Assembly (NCBI GenBank): GCA_021736205.1
Contig: JAIPGF010000001.1
Location: forward strand, 85,573 to 149,572
Direction: 5' to 3'
From: Candidatus Izemoplasma sp.
GTDB taxonomy: Bacteria; Bacillota_I; Bacilli_A; Izemoplasmatales; Izemoplasmataceae
Length of the DNA stretch: 64,000 bases
A program made the translations under genes and the position numbers. The notes below the pieces were generated by a model. That model did no database searches and was not told where the DNA came from. It saw only the letters and a program-made list of their open reading frames with translations. This document shows positions 45,051 through 52,760 of the stretch, in pieces (within the stretch, counting starts at the first letter, position 1; every line of letters begins with the position of its first letter).

Positions 45051-45064
45051 GGAATGAGTGCTAA
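45038..45064. promoter_or_regulatory. CIRCE operator
   Basis: TTAGCACTG, nine-base spacer, GAGTGCTAA: 17 of 18 half-site positions match the consensus TTAGCACTC-N9-GAGTGCTAA. It covers the -35 of the hrcA promoter, so HrcA binding blocks initiation. Confidence 0.95.
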
Positions 45065-45070
45065 AAAATA

Positions 45071-45095
45071 AAAAAAGGCTTAGATTTAAGCCTTT
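45071..45095 (-). terminator. Terminator of the glucokinase/MBL operon
   Basis: Stem AAAGGCTTA/TAAGCCTTT with loop GATT; on the minus strand it runs into TTTTTTTATTTTTT. It lies 18 bases past the MBL gene's stop. Confidence 0.88.
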
Positions 45096-45113
45096 AAACG
45101 TTTTTAAATCTCT

Positions 45114-45731
45114 TTATTGTTTGATAAACACGTTATCTTGTTTTTCTGTTAAAACCGTTGTGTGTGTTCCGTGTCCGGGGTAAACTAGGGTATTATTACT
45201 TAATTTTGAGGTGATTTTCTTTAAACTCTTTTCTAAATCACCTTTGTTAGAAGTTGGTAAATCTGTTCGACCAACGGTATTTTTAAATAATGTGTCCCCA
45301 CTGAAATAATACCTGTTAAATCTAAATCCCACACTACCTCTTGTATGACCTGGTGTATGTAAGACTTTTAAGGTATTCCTTTTTAGGTTAAAGGTGTCAC
45401 CTTCTTTAAATGTTTTTATGCGGTTTTTCTTCTGAACGGTAATTTTATTATAGATAGTACTACTTAAATTTAAGTTAGGATCGAATAAAAAATCACGTTC
45501 ATCTTCATGGAGATATACTGGTACATCATACACCTCTAAGACATCATTAAGTGTTAGGATATGATCAAAATGTCCGTGAGTTAAAAGCACCGCTTTTAAC
45601 GTTAACTCTTTGGTTTCTAAGATAGATGTAATTTCTTCTAACTCTGCCCCTGGATCAATGATATAACAGTGTTTACCTTCTGCGACAATATAGGTGTTTT
45701 CTGTATAATTATTTGTTAATCGTTTAATCAT
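45114..45731 (-). CDS. MBL-fold metal hydrolase (YqgX/glyoxalase II-like)
   Basis: A 205-residue metallo-beta-lactamase-fold hydrolase. LLTHGHFDHIL is the HxHxDH zinc motif; LHTPGHTRGSVGF and YFSGDTLFKNTVGRTDLP give the other ligands, and YPGHGTHTTV ends it. It resembles Bacillus YqgX and may be a thioester hydrolase. It overlaps the glucokinase gene by eight bases. Confidence 0.87.
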   Translation of the reverse strand: MIKRLTNNYTENTYIVAEGKHCYIIDPGAELEEITSILETKELTLKAVLLTHGHFDHILTLNDVLEVYDVPVYLHEDERDFLFDPNLNLSSTIYNKITVQKKNRIKTFKEGDTFNLKRNTLKVLHTPGHTRGSVGFRFNRYYFSGDTLFKNTVGRTDLPTSNKGDLEKSLKKITSKLSNNTLVYPGHGTHTTVLTEKQDNVFIKQ

Positions 45732-46656
45732 GGTTTTTCACCAGTTCTGCTCCACCATAGATACCCGCATCATTACCTAAAGTTGCAAGGACAATCTTGG
45801 TGTCTTTAACAGGGGTAAATAATAATTTTTTAAAATTTAGTTTAATTTTATCAAGTAAAAAATCGCCTGCTTTTGACACGCCACCACCTACAACAATCAC
45901 ACTTGGATTTGACGTCACACTAATAACTTGGCACGCATAGCCTAAATAAAAACTTACATAATCAATTGTTTTAAGAGCTAGCTCATCACCTTGTTTTGAT
46001 GCATCCATAATGGCTTTAGCAGATGGGTTTTTCATATGATGAATGCTTGATTTACCCGCAAAATCTTTTTTAAAACGATGAAATGTCTTTTTAATACCTG
46101 TGGCACTAGCGATGGTTTCTAAACATCCTTCATTCCCACAGTTACACTTTAGTTTATAATCTGGATTAACAAACATGTGACCAATTTCACCAGCACAACC
46201 AAAAGCCCCATCAATAATGCGACCATGGACAACAACGCCACCACCAACACCTGTTCCAAGTGTCATCATCGTCGCATCACTATAGTTTTTAGCAGCCCCA
46301 TGGGTCGCTTCACCAAGTGTTGCGATGTTGGCGTCGTTTTCAATATAAACACGATCATTTTTAACGAGTTCCTTAAAAGCGTCCTTAAAGGGGAAGTCAT
46401 GCCACCCTAAATTCACACTGAGTTTTACAACACCATCTACAATCGTTCCAGGTATCGCAATCCCATACCCTTTGACTTTTCGTAAATTAGGTGTTTCTTT
46501 CTTTATTGCTTCATAGATATCTCTAGGAATATTTTTTCCCGAATTAGACACATCGGTTCTAATTTCCCATTTTTTAAGGAGTTCTCCTGTCACATCAAAG
46601 AGTCCAATCTTGACAGATGTTCCACCGATATCAATGCCATAAATATACTTTTTCAT
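45724..46656 (-). CDS. glcK: ROK family glucokinase
   Basis: Phosphorylates glucose with ATP. The 310-residue protein begins YGIDIGGTSVKIGLFD, has LGTGVGGGVVVHG, the ROK zinc motif CNCGNEGCLE, and IENDANIATLGE. The glcK-yqgX neighbourhood is known in Bacillus. ROK kinases can use other hexoses, but the sequence pattern fits GlcK. An 8-base overlap with the MBL gene marks one transcript. Confidence 0.88.
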   Translation of the reverse strand: MKKYIYGIDIGGTSVKIGLFDVTGELLKKWEIRTDVSNSGKNIPRDIYEAIKKETPNLRKVKGYGIAIPGTIVDGVVKLSVNLGWHDFPFKDAFKELVKNDRVYIENDANIATLGEATHGAAKNYSDATMMTLGTGVGGGVVVHGRIIDGAFGCAGEIGHMFVNPDYKLKCNCGNEGCLETIASATGIKKTFHRFKKDFAGKSSIHHMKNPSAKAIMDASKQGDELALKTIDYVSFYLGYACQVISVTSNPSVIVVGGGVSKAGDFLLDKIKLNFKKLLFTPVKDTKIVLATLGNDAGIYGGAELVKNHD

Positions 46657-46678
46657 ACAATCGCCTCGTTAATGAAAA

Positions 46679-46700
46679 AAACTTCTAATAAAAGAAGTTT
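46679..46700 (-). terminator. Terminator of rpmG
   Basis: Stem AAACTTCT/AGAAGTTT followed on the minus strand by a T run. It lies just after the L33 stop and ahead of glcK, so the two are separately transcribed or attenuated. Confidence 0.75.
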
Positions 46701-46702
46701 GA

Positions 46703-46852
46703 TTATTTTTTTTCTTTATGAAGTGTATGTGTTTGACAGTTTGGACAAAATTTCTTCATTTCTAAACGCCCAGTGTCATTTCTTTTATTTTTCTCTTTTC
46801 GGTAATTTTCATTACCACATTTAGTACATTTTAATGTGAATTCCACTCTCAT
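46703..46852 (-). CDS. rpmG: 50S ribosomal protein L33
   Basis: A 49-residue ribosomal protein. It opens MRVEFTLKCTKCGNENYR and ends with KKFCPNCQTHTLHKEKK, keeping both CxxC pairs, so this is the zinc-binding (C+) form. NDTGRLEMKKFCP is typical. A GGAGGAATAGTAA leader precedes the ATG. It is monocistronic. Confidence 0.96.
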   Translation of the reverse strand: MRVEFTLKCTKCGNENYRKEKNKRNDTGRLEMKKFCPNCQTHTLHKEKK

Positions 46853-46945
46853 TTACTATTCCTCCTCGGTTAAAAGTCGTCTATAAATATATCATTAATT
46901 CTTAAAAAAAGCAATAGATTTATGTATTTTTCCAGGATTTTACGG

Positions 46946-46951
46946 TATAAT
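46946..46951 (+). promoter_or_regulatory. -10 element of ispG
   Basis: TATAAT sits only 16 bases ahead of the ispG ATG, so the mRNA would begin about ten bases upstream of the start, at the GGTGAT ribosome site. The -35 is poor. Confidence 0.45.
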
Positions 46952-46967
46952 TTGATTGGTGATACTT

Positions 46968-48032
46968 ATGAAACGTACAAATACAAAAAAGATTATGGTT
47001 GGAAATATCCAAATTGGACACCAAGACCACGTTGTGATTCAAACAATGACCAATACAAAAACAAAAGATATCAACAAAACAATCAAACAAATCAACACCT
47101 TAGCCACAGCTGGGGCTGAAATTGTTCGCTTAGCGGTGTTAGATGAGGCAGACGCGCTTGCTTTAAAAGAAATTAAAGCGCGCGTAACTGTACCACTTGT
47201 TGCTGATATACATTTTGATTATAAGCTTGCTTTAAAGGCCATAGAAACAGGCGTTGATAAAATTCGCATTAACCCCGGTAACATTGGAGATAAATCCCGC
47301 GTAAAACAAGTTGTAGATGCATGTAAAAAAGAAAAGATTCCAATTCGCATCGGTGTTAATGCAGGATCGTTAAAAAAAGATATCTTGAAAAAATATGGCA
47401 AAACAGCCCAAGCAATGCTTGCGTCAATTGATGAACATATAAGATTATTAGAAGCGTTAGATTTTAGAGACATTGTTTTATCATTAAAAGCCAGTGATGT
47501 TAGACTCACTGTAGAAGCTTATAAACAAGCAAGTGAGCTTTATCCTTACCCACTTCATTTAGGCATTACAGAGGCAGGTCCTAAGTTTAGTGGCACGATT
47601 AAAAGTTCTGTAGGACTAGGTATTTTACTTTATGAAGGTATTGGAGATACAATACGTGTATCACTTAGCACAGACCCTTTAGAAGAAGTAAAAGTTGCCA
47701 AAGAATTACTTGCTAGTTTAGATCTTTATAAAAAACCAAATATCGTTAGTTGTCCAACTTGCGGAAGATTAGATTATGATATGTTTAAACTAGTCAACCA
47801 GGTTGAAGACTATTTAGAAACACTTGATACAAACATTACAGTCGCGGTAATGGGTTGCGCCGTTAATGGTCCTGGCGAAGCTAGGAGTGCTGACATTGGC
47901 GTTGCAGGCGGTAAAAAAGAAGGGTTAATATTTGTAGATGGTGAAATACTTAGAAAGGTTCCACAAGCAATGTTATTTGAAACACTTAAAGCAGAAATTA
48001 TGAATTATATAAAAAACAAGGAAAACAATTGA
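46968..48032 (+). CDS. ispG: 4-hydroxy-3-methylbut-2-en-1-yl diphosphate synthase (flavodoxin)
   Basis: [4Fe-4S] enzyme of the MEP isoprenoid pathway. The chosen start gives 354 residues. KIMVGNIQIGHQDHVVIQTM, DIHFDYKLAL and RINPGNIG fit the TIM-barrel domain; the C-terminal cluster ligands are in SCPTCGRLDYD and VMGCAVNGPGEA. The TTG at 46956 is in frame but the ATG at 46968 follows GGTGAT. No other MEP gene is in the window. Confidence 0.95.
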   Translation: MKRTNTKKIMVGNIQIGHQDHVVIQTMTNTKTKDINKTIKQINTLATAGAEIVRLAVLDEADALALKEIKARVTVPLVADIHFDYKLALKAIETGVDKIRINPGNIGDKSRVKQVVDACKKEKIPIRIGVNAGSLKKDILKKYGKTAQAMLASIDEHIRLLEALDFRDIVLSLKASDVRLTVEAYKQASELYPYPLHLGITEAGPKFSGTIKSSVGLGILLYEGIGDTIRVSLSTDPLEEVKVAKELLASLDLYKKPNIVSCPTCGRLDYDMFKLVNQVEDYLETLDTNITVAVMGCAVNGPGEARSADIGVAGGKKEGLIFVDGEILRKVPQAMLFETLKAEIMNYIKNKENN

Positions 48033-48050
48033 AAAATTGTTTTCCTTGTT
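48015..48050. terminator. Hairpin between convergent ispG and pilO-like genes
   Basis: Sixteen-base perfect arms (AACAAGGAAAACAATT and complement) with loop GAAA. No long U tract on either side, but position and stem strength favour bidirectional termination. It overlaps the ispG stop. Confidence 0.7.
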
Positions 48051-48053
48051 AAG

Positions 48054-48632
48054 TTATTCTTCTAAATCATAGAGTGTATAGAGACTAATACTCACACCAA
48101 CAAAGTTATCCTGTGTTTCTGAAGGGATAGAATAATCCACATTAGAAATAACAAATAGTTGTTCATTTTGATGTAAGGCATCTAGTAGATCAATAATTTG
48201 TGAAAGATCTTGTGTGGTGAAAAAGATATCTACTTGGACAACGTTGTATTCTTCATTTAAGACTTCTAACCCAGCGTTACTTGGTAGTGTTGCAGTTTCT
48301 GTAATATGTACATTGCGCTGCATATCTAAACTTTCGTTAATCCCAATTTCTTCTAAAATAGCAATGATTTTATAGTTTAACTCATTTCCTTTATAGAAGT
48401 TTGGAACTTGACTGTATAAATCATATAACACTGTTGTTTTAACATCTCTATTTTCTTCAATGATTTTTTCTAAGTCAGTAATTTGTGTTTGTAAGCTTTT
48501 ATTTGCTTCATCTAAGGCATCAATTTTAGAATTAATGGATCCCAGTACAATCGCTCTTAATCCTAAAATGATAATAACAACTATCACAATACTTCCAATG
48601 AAAATATAATCAGTTACTTTTCTATTCAACAT
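48054..48632 (-). CDS. PilO-like type IV pilus inner-membrane component
   Basis: A 192-residue protein with a short cytoplasmic head, one membrane helix (about 10-32), a coiled coil (about 36-62) and a small C-terminal alpha/beta domain, the layout of PilO/GspM-type alignment proteins. Sequence similarity is weak; identity rests on architecture and position after PilM- and PilN-like genes. An upstream in-frame start at 48695 would overlap the PilN-like gene by 74 bases; the ATG at 48632 has GGAG and is preferred. Confidence 0.65.
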   Translation of the reverse strand: MLNRKVTDYIFIGSIVIVVIIILGLRAIVLGSINSKIDALDEANKSLQTQITDLEKIIEENRDVKTTVLYDLYSQVPNFYKGNELNYKIIAILEEIGINESLDMQRNVHITETATLPSNAGLEVLNEEYNVVQVDIFFTTQDLSQIIDLLDALHQNEQLFVISNVDYSIPSETQDNFVGVSISLYTLYDLEE

Positions 48633-49206
48633 TGAAATCAACTCCGATTTCGAAAGTTGATTGATAGAAGGTGTTGCTACCTTCACGCGTTGCAATGGTA
48701 TGAGTACTACTATTAACCCATTTAATATTTAATATTTCAGTATTTAAATTATTAAAAACAAACTGATTTTGATTAGCAACATCAAGTGTGATTGTTTCAC
48801 TACTTAAGTTATAGGTGATTGATTTAATATCGCCATCAGAATTATTAATCAGAATTTCTAAATCATCAATTAAATTATTTAAATCAACCTGCACATTTTC
48901 TAAGGTTGCAATATCTTCTTGAAGATTAATGGCTTCTAAGTTAATTTCATTACCTTCAAATTCTTCATTTGTTAAAATGAGTTGGTATTTTAAATCATTA
49001 TTAAGACCATTAATTGCTTCATATTCAAAGGTTTTATTACTATAAGGTATATAAATAAGAAAATACCCTAACACAATAGCAATTAGTAACGTGACTACAA
49101 CATTCACATTAAACTGGCGTGCACGTTTAACTTTTGGTAAGAGATCAATGTAGACAAAATCAGCTGAACGTGATGTAGATTTTTGATAGACAAATTTCTT
49201 AGCCAT
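48622..49206 (-). CDS. PilN-like type IV pilus inner-membrane component
   Basis: A 194-residue bitopic protein. A short cytoplasmic stretch with FVYIDLLPKVKRARQ resembles the NLLP-type PilN motif that docks to PilM. One membrane helix covers about residues 33-53, then a coiled coil and a beta-rich end. GTG at 49215 is in frame, but the ATG at 49206 is the more usual start. It lies between PilM- and PilO-like genes. Confidence 0.7.
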   Translation of the reverse strand: MAKKFVYQKSTSRSADFVYIDLLPKVKRARQFNVNVVVTLLIAIVLGYFLIYIPYSNKTFEYEAINGLNNDLKYQLILTNEEFEGNEINLEAINLQEDIATLENVQVDLNNLIDDLEILINNSDGDIKSITYNLSSETITLDVANQNQFVFNNLNTEILNIKWVNSSTHTIATREGSNTFYQSTFEIGVDFNVE

Positions 49207-49208
49207 TT

Positions 49209-50150
49209 CTACCACACACCTTTAGGTTCCATTAAACTACCAGCAAGGGGAATATAACATTCACGATCAATTAATGTATCAACAATTTTACTAACTTTCT
49301 TCATTTTAAACATCATTGTTTCAACAAGTTCGTCTTCTTCGTGGAAGAAATCATAGATTTGATCATCTTCTAATTTGGTACTGATATTAAAGAAGATTAA
49401 TTTTGAAACAGAGCGATCTCCATTGTTTAAATTAAATTTGTAATAATTGGATATTTTTGCAATTTCTTGGTCTAAAACATCTAAATATCTTGGGCCATCT
49501 AAATTAGATATATTTAAATTTTTAATACGGGAAAATACAGGAATTTCTTCATCAAAAATATAGATAGAAAAACTATTATCAAACACAGAAATAAACATCG
49601 CATCAGGTGTGAATTCAAGTGTGGAATCTTCATGTTTACGGTAATAATATAACCTATGTAGTGCCAGTGGTGGTATGTCCGTACTTACCACTTGCATGTT
49701 CATTTCATAAAACAGATTCACGTAGTTTTCTAGTTCATCTTTTGGCGCATAAAACATAATGACTTCATAAGAATCAGAATCTTTTGCATGGATCACATAA
49801 TCTAATTTCATATTATCAAATGGAATTTGTATCGTTTTTCCAATTTGAGAACGAATATAATCTCCTATTTCTGTAGGTTTATAAATAATAGGTACATCAA
49901 TTCGTCTAAACGTATAAACATCTTCATGAATAATCAAGTTCACTCTGCGAGCTTTGATTTTAAACAATTTAAATTGCTCTTTTAGAAGTTTTAAAAGATC
50001 ATTGTTTTTGTAGATAATCCCGTTTTCAATTGTACCTTCTGGTAACTTAACACTTGAATACTTAAGTTTCTTCATATTATACCCATCAGGTTTTTCTATG
50101 AAACTTACTTCATAATCAGAAAAGAATACATTCAGTGTTAATCTAGCCAT
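49209..50150 (-). CDS. PilM-like type IV pilus assembly protein
   Basis: A 313-residue actin-fold-like cytoplasmic protein. The region RRVNLIIHEDVYTFRRIDVP and IGDYIRSQIGKTIQIPFDNM fits the PilM pattern, as does DIPPLALHRLYYY, but nucleotide motifs are poorly conserved. It should bind the cytoplasmic tail of the PilN-like protein. It begins 15 bases after pilD. Confidence 0.72.
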   Translation of the reverse strand: MARLTLNVFFSDYEVSFIEKPDGYNMKKLKYSSVKLPEGTIENGIIYKNNDLLKLLKEQFKLFKIKARRVNLIIHEDVYTFRRIDVPIIYKPTEIGDYIRSQIGKTIQIPFDNMKLDYVIHAKDSDSYEVIMFYAPKDELENYVNLFYEMNMQVVSTDIPPLALHRLYYYRKHEDSTLEFTPDAMFISVFDNSFSIYIFDEEIPVFSRIKNLNISNLDGPRYLDVLDQEIAKISNYYKFNLNNGDRSVSKLIFFNISTKLEDDQIYDFFHEEDELVETMMFKMKKVSKIVDTLIDRECYIPLAGSLMEPKGVW

Positions 50151-50165
50151 AGTGACACCTTCTCC

Positions 50166-50921
50166 CTAAAATAGAATACCTAAATACCAATCAATTATTT
50201 GTGAACCAAAGACATAAGCAGTCATGGTCCCAGCAAAGATGAATGGTACAAATGGTATTTGTCCATTTTTAAATTTTACTACCTTACTAAATATTATACC
50301 ATAAATTGCAGCAAAGAAAAGAGACAAAAAGACAGTTTCAACACCTAAGAAAATACCAATAACAAAATACAACTTAATATCTCCACCACCTAAAGCAGTT
50401 GTGTTAAACCGTTTTTTACCATAAATAGCTAATAAATACATAAATCCAAATCCTAAGAACCCACCTAATAACGTGTGTATTATAGTTTCTACAGGATAAA
50501 TTATACGAAGTACTAATATAATAGGTGTGAAGATTATTAAGAATATATTTGGTACAGTACGGTAATAAATATCACAGACTGTGACAATAATCATTAGTGA
50601 ACTGAATAGTAGGACAATACTAAGTTCGAAGATATTATTATGGAGATAATAGTAACTAATTCCAAATATCAGACCTGTGATTAGTTCAATAATTGGATGA
50701 ATAATAGATATCTTAGAGCCACATTTAGAACATTTTCCTTTTAAGAATATATAACTAAAAACTGGTATGAGCTCATACCAGTTTAGTTGTTTTTTACAAT
50801 TTGAGCATTGGCTTCTACCAAGGATTGTTTGATTATTAGGCAACCTAATTCCAAGAACATTGAAAAAAGAACCCAGTAAATTGCCAAATAAAAGAGTAAT
50901 GATTACTTTAGAAGCAAACAT
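50166..50921 (-). CDS. pilD: Prepilin peptidase / N-methyltransferase
   Basis: Cleaves prepilin leaders and methylates the new N-terminus. The 251-residue membrane protein begins with FGNLLGSFFNVLGIRLP, has two zinc-type Cys pairs (CSNCKKQ and CSKCGSK), and the two catalytic Asp in TVCDIYYRTVPN and GGGDIKLYFVIG. No clear ribosome site precedes its ATG, unlike the pilin next to it. It should process all four pilin-like proteins here. Confidence 0.93.
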   Translation of the reverse strand: MFASKVIITLLFGNLLGSFFNVLGIRLPNNQTILGRSQCSNCKKQLNWYELIPVFSYIFLKGKCSKCGSKISIIHPIIELITGLIFGISYYYLHNNIFELSIVLLFSSLMIIVTVCDIYYRTVPNIFLIIFTPIILVLRIIYPVETIIHTLLGGFLGFGFMYLLAIYGKKRFNTTALGGGDIKLYFVIGIFLGVETVFLSLFFAAIYGIIFSKVVKFKNGQIPFVPFIFAGTMTAYVFGSQIIDWYLGILF

Positions 50922-50972
50922 TTATAATCAATACTAAAATAGCAAAACTTAAATATATAATTTGTTTCGGTT

Positions 50973-51437
50973 TTAATTGGCGAAAGTGGCATCAGCTAAA
51001 TCAGAATCAACAAGTGCTCTTGATACTGCAGAAGGATCAAGTCCATCAACTGCAGTTTCTAAATCATCAGTTACACCAAATTCATATGCAGATGAATTTG
51101 TTGATTCAGCATTCAATTGAATAAGCCAAGTTCCAGTAGAAAGGGTAGCAGTAATTGAAGTATATCTTCCTGTACTCGACACTGTGAACCCATCAATATA
51201 CGTACTCAATTCAGTACTAGATAATACTTGAGTTGTAGTACAACTAGATTGAGCACAGTACAATCTAGCAGCTTCCTGAACAGCAACTGCGTCACCTAAA
51301 ACTGCATCTTTTTGACTATTCTCTACAATTTGTCCTACTGCAGGTACTGCAATAGCACTAATAATTCCTAATACAACGATTACAACTAATAATTCGATTA
51401 AAGTTACACCTTTGTTATTTAACGTTTTTTTATTCAT
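50973..51437 (-). CDS. Major type IV prepilin
   Basis: A 154-residue prepilin. A ten-residue leader (LNNKG) is cut before VTLIELLVVIVVLGIIS; Glu15 becomes Glu5 of the mature protein. The head has two cysteines close together (YCAQSSC) that could form a disulphide loop. An AAGGAGGAGA ribosome site and its own strong promoter suggest high expression, so it is probably the main fibre subunit. Confidence 0.92.
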   Translation of the reverse strand: MNKKTLNNKGVTLIELLVVIVVLGIISAIAVPAVGQIVENSQKDAVLGDAVAVQEAARLYCAQSSCTTTQVLSSTELSTYIDGFTVSSTGRYTSITATLSTGTWLIQLNAESTNSSAYEFGVTDDLETAVDGLDPSAVSRALVDSDLADATFAN

Positions 51438-51469
51438 TTTAATTCTCCTCCTTAATTTAATCTATTAAA

Positions 51470-51498
51470 ATAGTATCATTAAATATTCTTAATGTCAA
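51470..51498 (-). promoter_or_regulatory. Strong private promoter of the major pilin
   Basis: -35 TTGACA (51493-51498), 17-base spacer, -10 TACTAT (51470-51475) on the minus strand, in the pilC-pilin gap, about 30 bases upstream of the ATG. Confidence 0.85.
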
Positions 51499-51526
51499 TG
51501 AGTAAAGCCCTTTAATTGTATTTTTT

Positions 51527-52750
51527 TTAGAGTTGTGCAGTAACAGATAGGGTCGGTAGCATAATTGCCAGTAACATGATAACAACTAAACTAAAAATAA
51601 AGATTAACATAATTGGTTCGAGTGCTTTTCGAACGCGTTCAATTTTAATTGCACTATCTTTATCGTAAAACTCGGTTAAATTTTGTAACATCTTACCGAG
51701 ATCCCCGGTTCGTTCACCGACACTAATCATTCTCGTGAAAATGACTTCAACACCATAATGGTGTTCAAAGGCTTCAGACATATAACCACCGGCATTCACC
51801 TTACGTTGTGCTTGAATGATTAAGTCTTTGTATATTTGATTTGTTAATGTTTCATGCGTTGATTTTAAACATTCTTGCAGGGGTACATGATTATTTAAAA
51901 GTTGTGATAAAGTTGCTGAAATGCGGGTTAAGTTACTCATTTTTACAACGGTTCCTAAAATAGGTGCTTTGATTGCTATATAGCTTAAGAAACGTTGGAA
52001 TTTTTTACTCCGTTTTTGTAAGACAATAAACGCTAACGCAAAGAGTAAAAATATGAGTGCGAGATAAATTCCTTTATCGCGCACAAAATTACCGATGTTC
52101 ATAAATAATAACGTTACGCCAGGTAATTCAACACCTTCAATTCCGGCAACTAGTGATTCAAATTGGGGCATAACTGCGACAAAGATAAAGATTGCAACTC
52201 CCAAGGCAACAACTAAATATATAATTGGCATCATCATGGTTGACTGGATTGATTGTTTAATATCAAATTGCGTACTATAATATTCAACCACTTCTGAAAT
52301 GGCTTCTTTTAAGTTCCCGGTTGTTTCCCCGACTTGAATCATTGAAATAAGTAGTTTAGGAAAATCATTAGGATATTCTTTCATTGCTTCTCCAAGTGAG
52401 GTTCCACTATTCACTTCAAAGTAAAGACCATAAAGAATTCGTCTGACTTGGATGTTTGATTGTTGGGTGGCCAGCATTTCACTGGCTTCATTGAGTGAAA
52501 CACCAGCGTGTAATAAGCTGGAAAGTTGTCGTAAATAAAACAGTAATTCTTTATCTTTAATTGTTTTACCAAAAGTTATTCTACTGAGTGATTGAATTAA
52601 GCTATTTTTTTGGTAAATTTCAATTGGTTTAAGTCCTTGGTCTTGTAAGAACTTTTTTACCATTGCTTTACTTGGGGCTTCTGTTTTACCTTTAATAATT
52701 TTACTATCTTTTAAGCGTCTAGCGCGGTAGTTATAGTCAAATATTTTCAT
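51527..52750 (-). CDS. pilC: Type IV pilus platform protein PilC
   Basis: Inner-membrane platform of the T2SSF family, 407 residues. Two tandem T2SSF units occur (about 70-190 and 275-395), each with LLHAGVSLNEA- and LLNNHVPLQEC-type helices and GERTGDL or GETTGNL loops. Three to four membrane segments lie between and at the end. It couples the PilB ATPase to pilin insertion. Follows pilB by ten bases. Confidence 0.94.
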   Translation of the reverse strand: MKIFDYNYRARRLKDSKIIKGKTEAPSKAMVKKFLQDQGLKPIEIYQKNSLIQSLSRITFGKTIKDKELLFYLRQLSSLLHAGVSLNEASEMLATQQSNIQVRRILYGLYFEVNSGTSLGEAMKEYPNDFPKLLISMIQVGETTGNLKEAISEVVEYYSTQFDIKQSIQSTMMMPIIYLVVALGVAIFIFVAVMPQFESLVAGIEGVELPGVTLLFMNIGNFVRDKGIYLALIFLLFALAFIVLQKRSKKFQRFLSYIAIKAPILGTVVKMSNLTRISATLSQLLNNHVPLQECLKSTHETLTNQIYKDLIIQAQRKVNAGGYMSEAFEHHYGVEVIFTRMISVGERTGDLGKMLQNLTEFYDKDSAIKIERVRKALEPIMLIFIFSLVVIMLLAIMLPTLSVTAQL

Positions 52751-52760
52751 TTAGTCACCC

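Noticed and set aside
45114..45731. True beta-lactamase
   Set aside because: The HxHxDH and GHT/GHG pattern fits the YqgX/glyoxalase II branch, and there is no signal peptide.
46922..47119. Plus-strand open frame overlapping the start of ispG
   Set aside because: It is a shifted frame of ispG with low-complexity Asn/Gln content; the IspG frame carries the family motifs.
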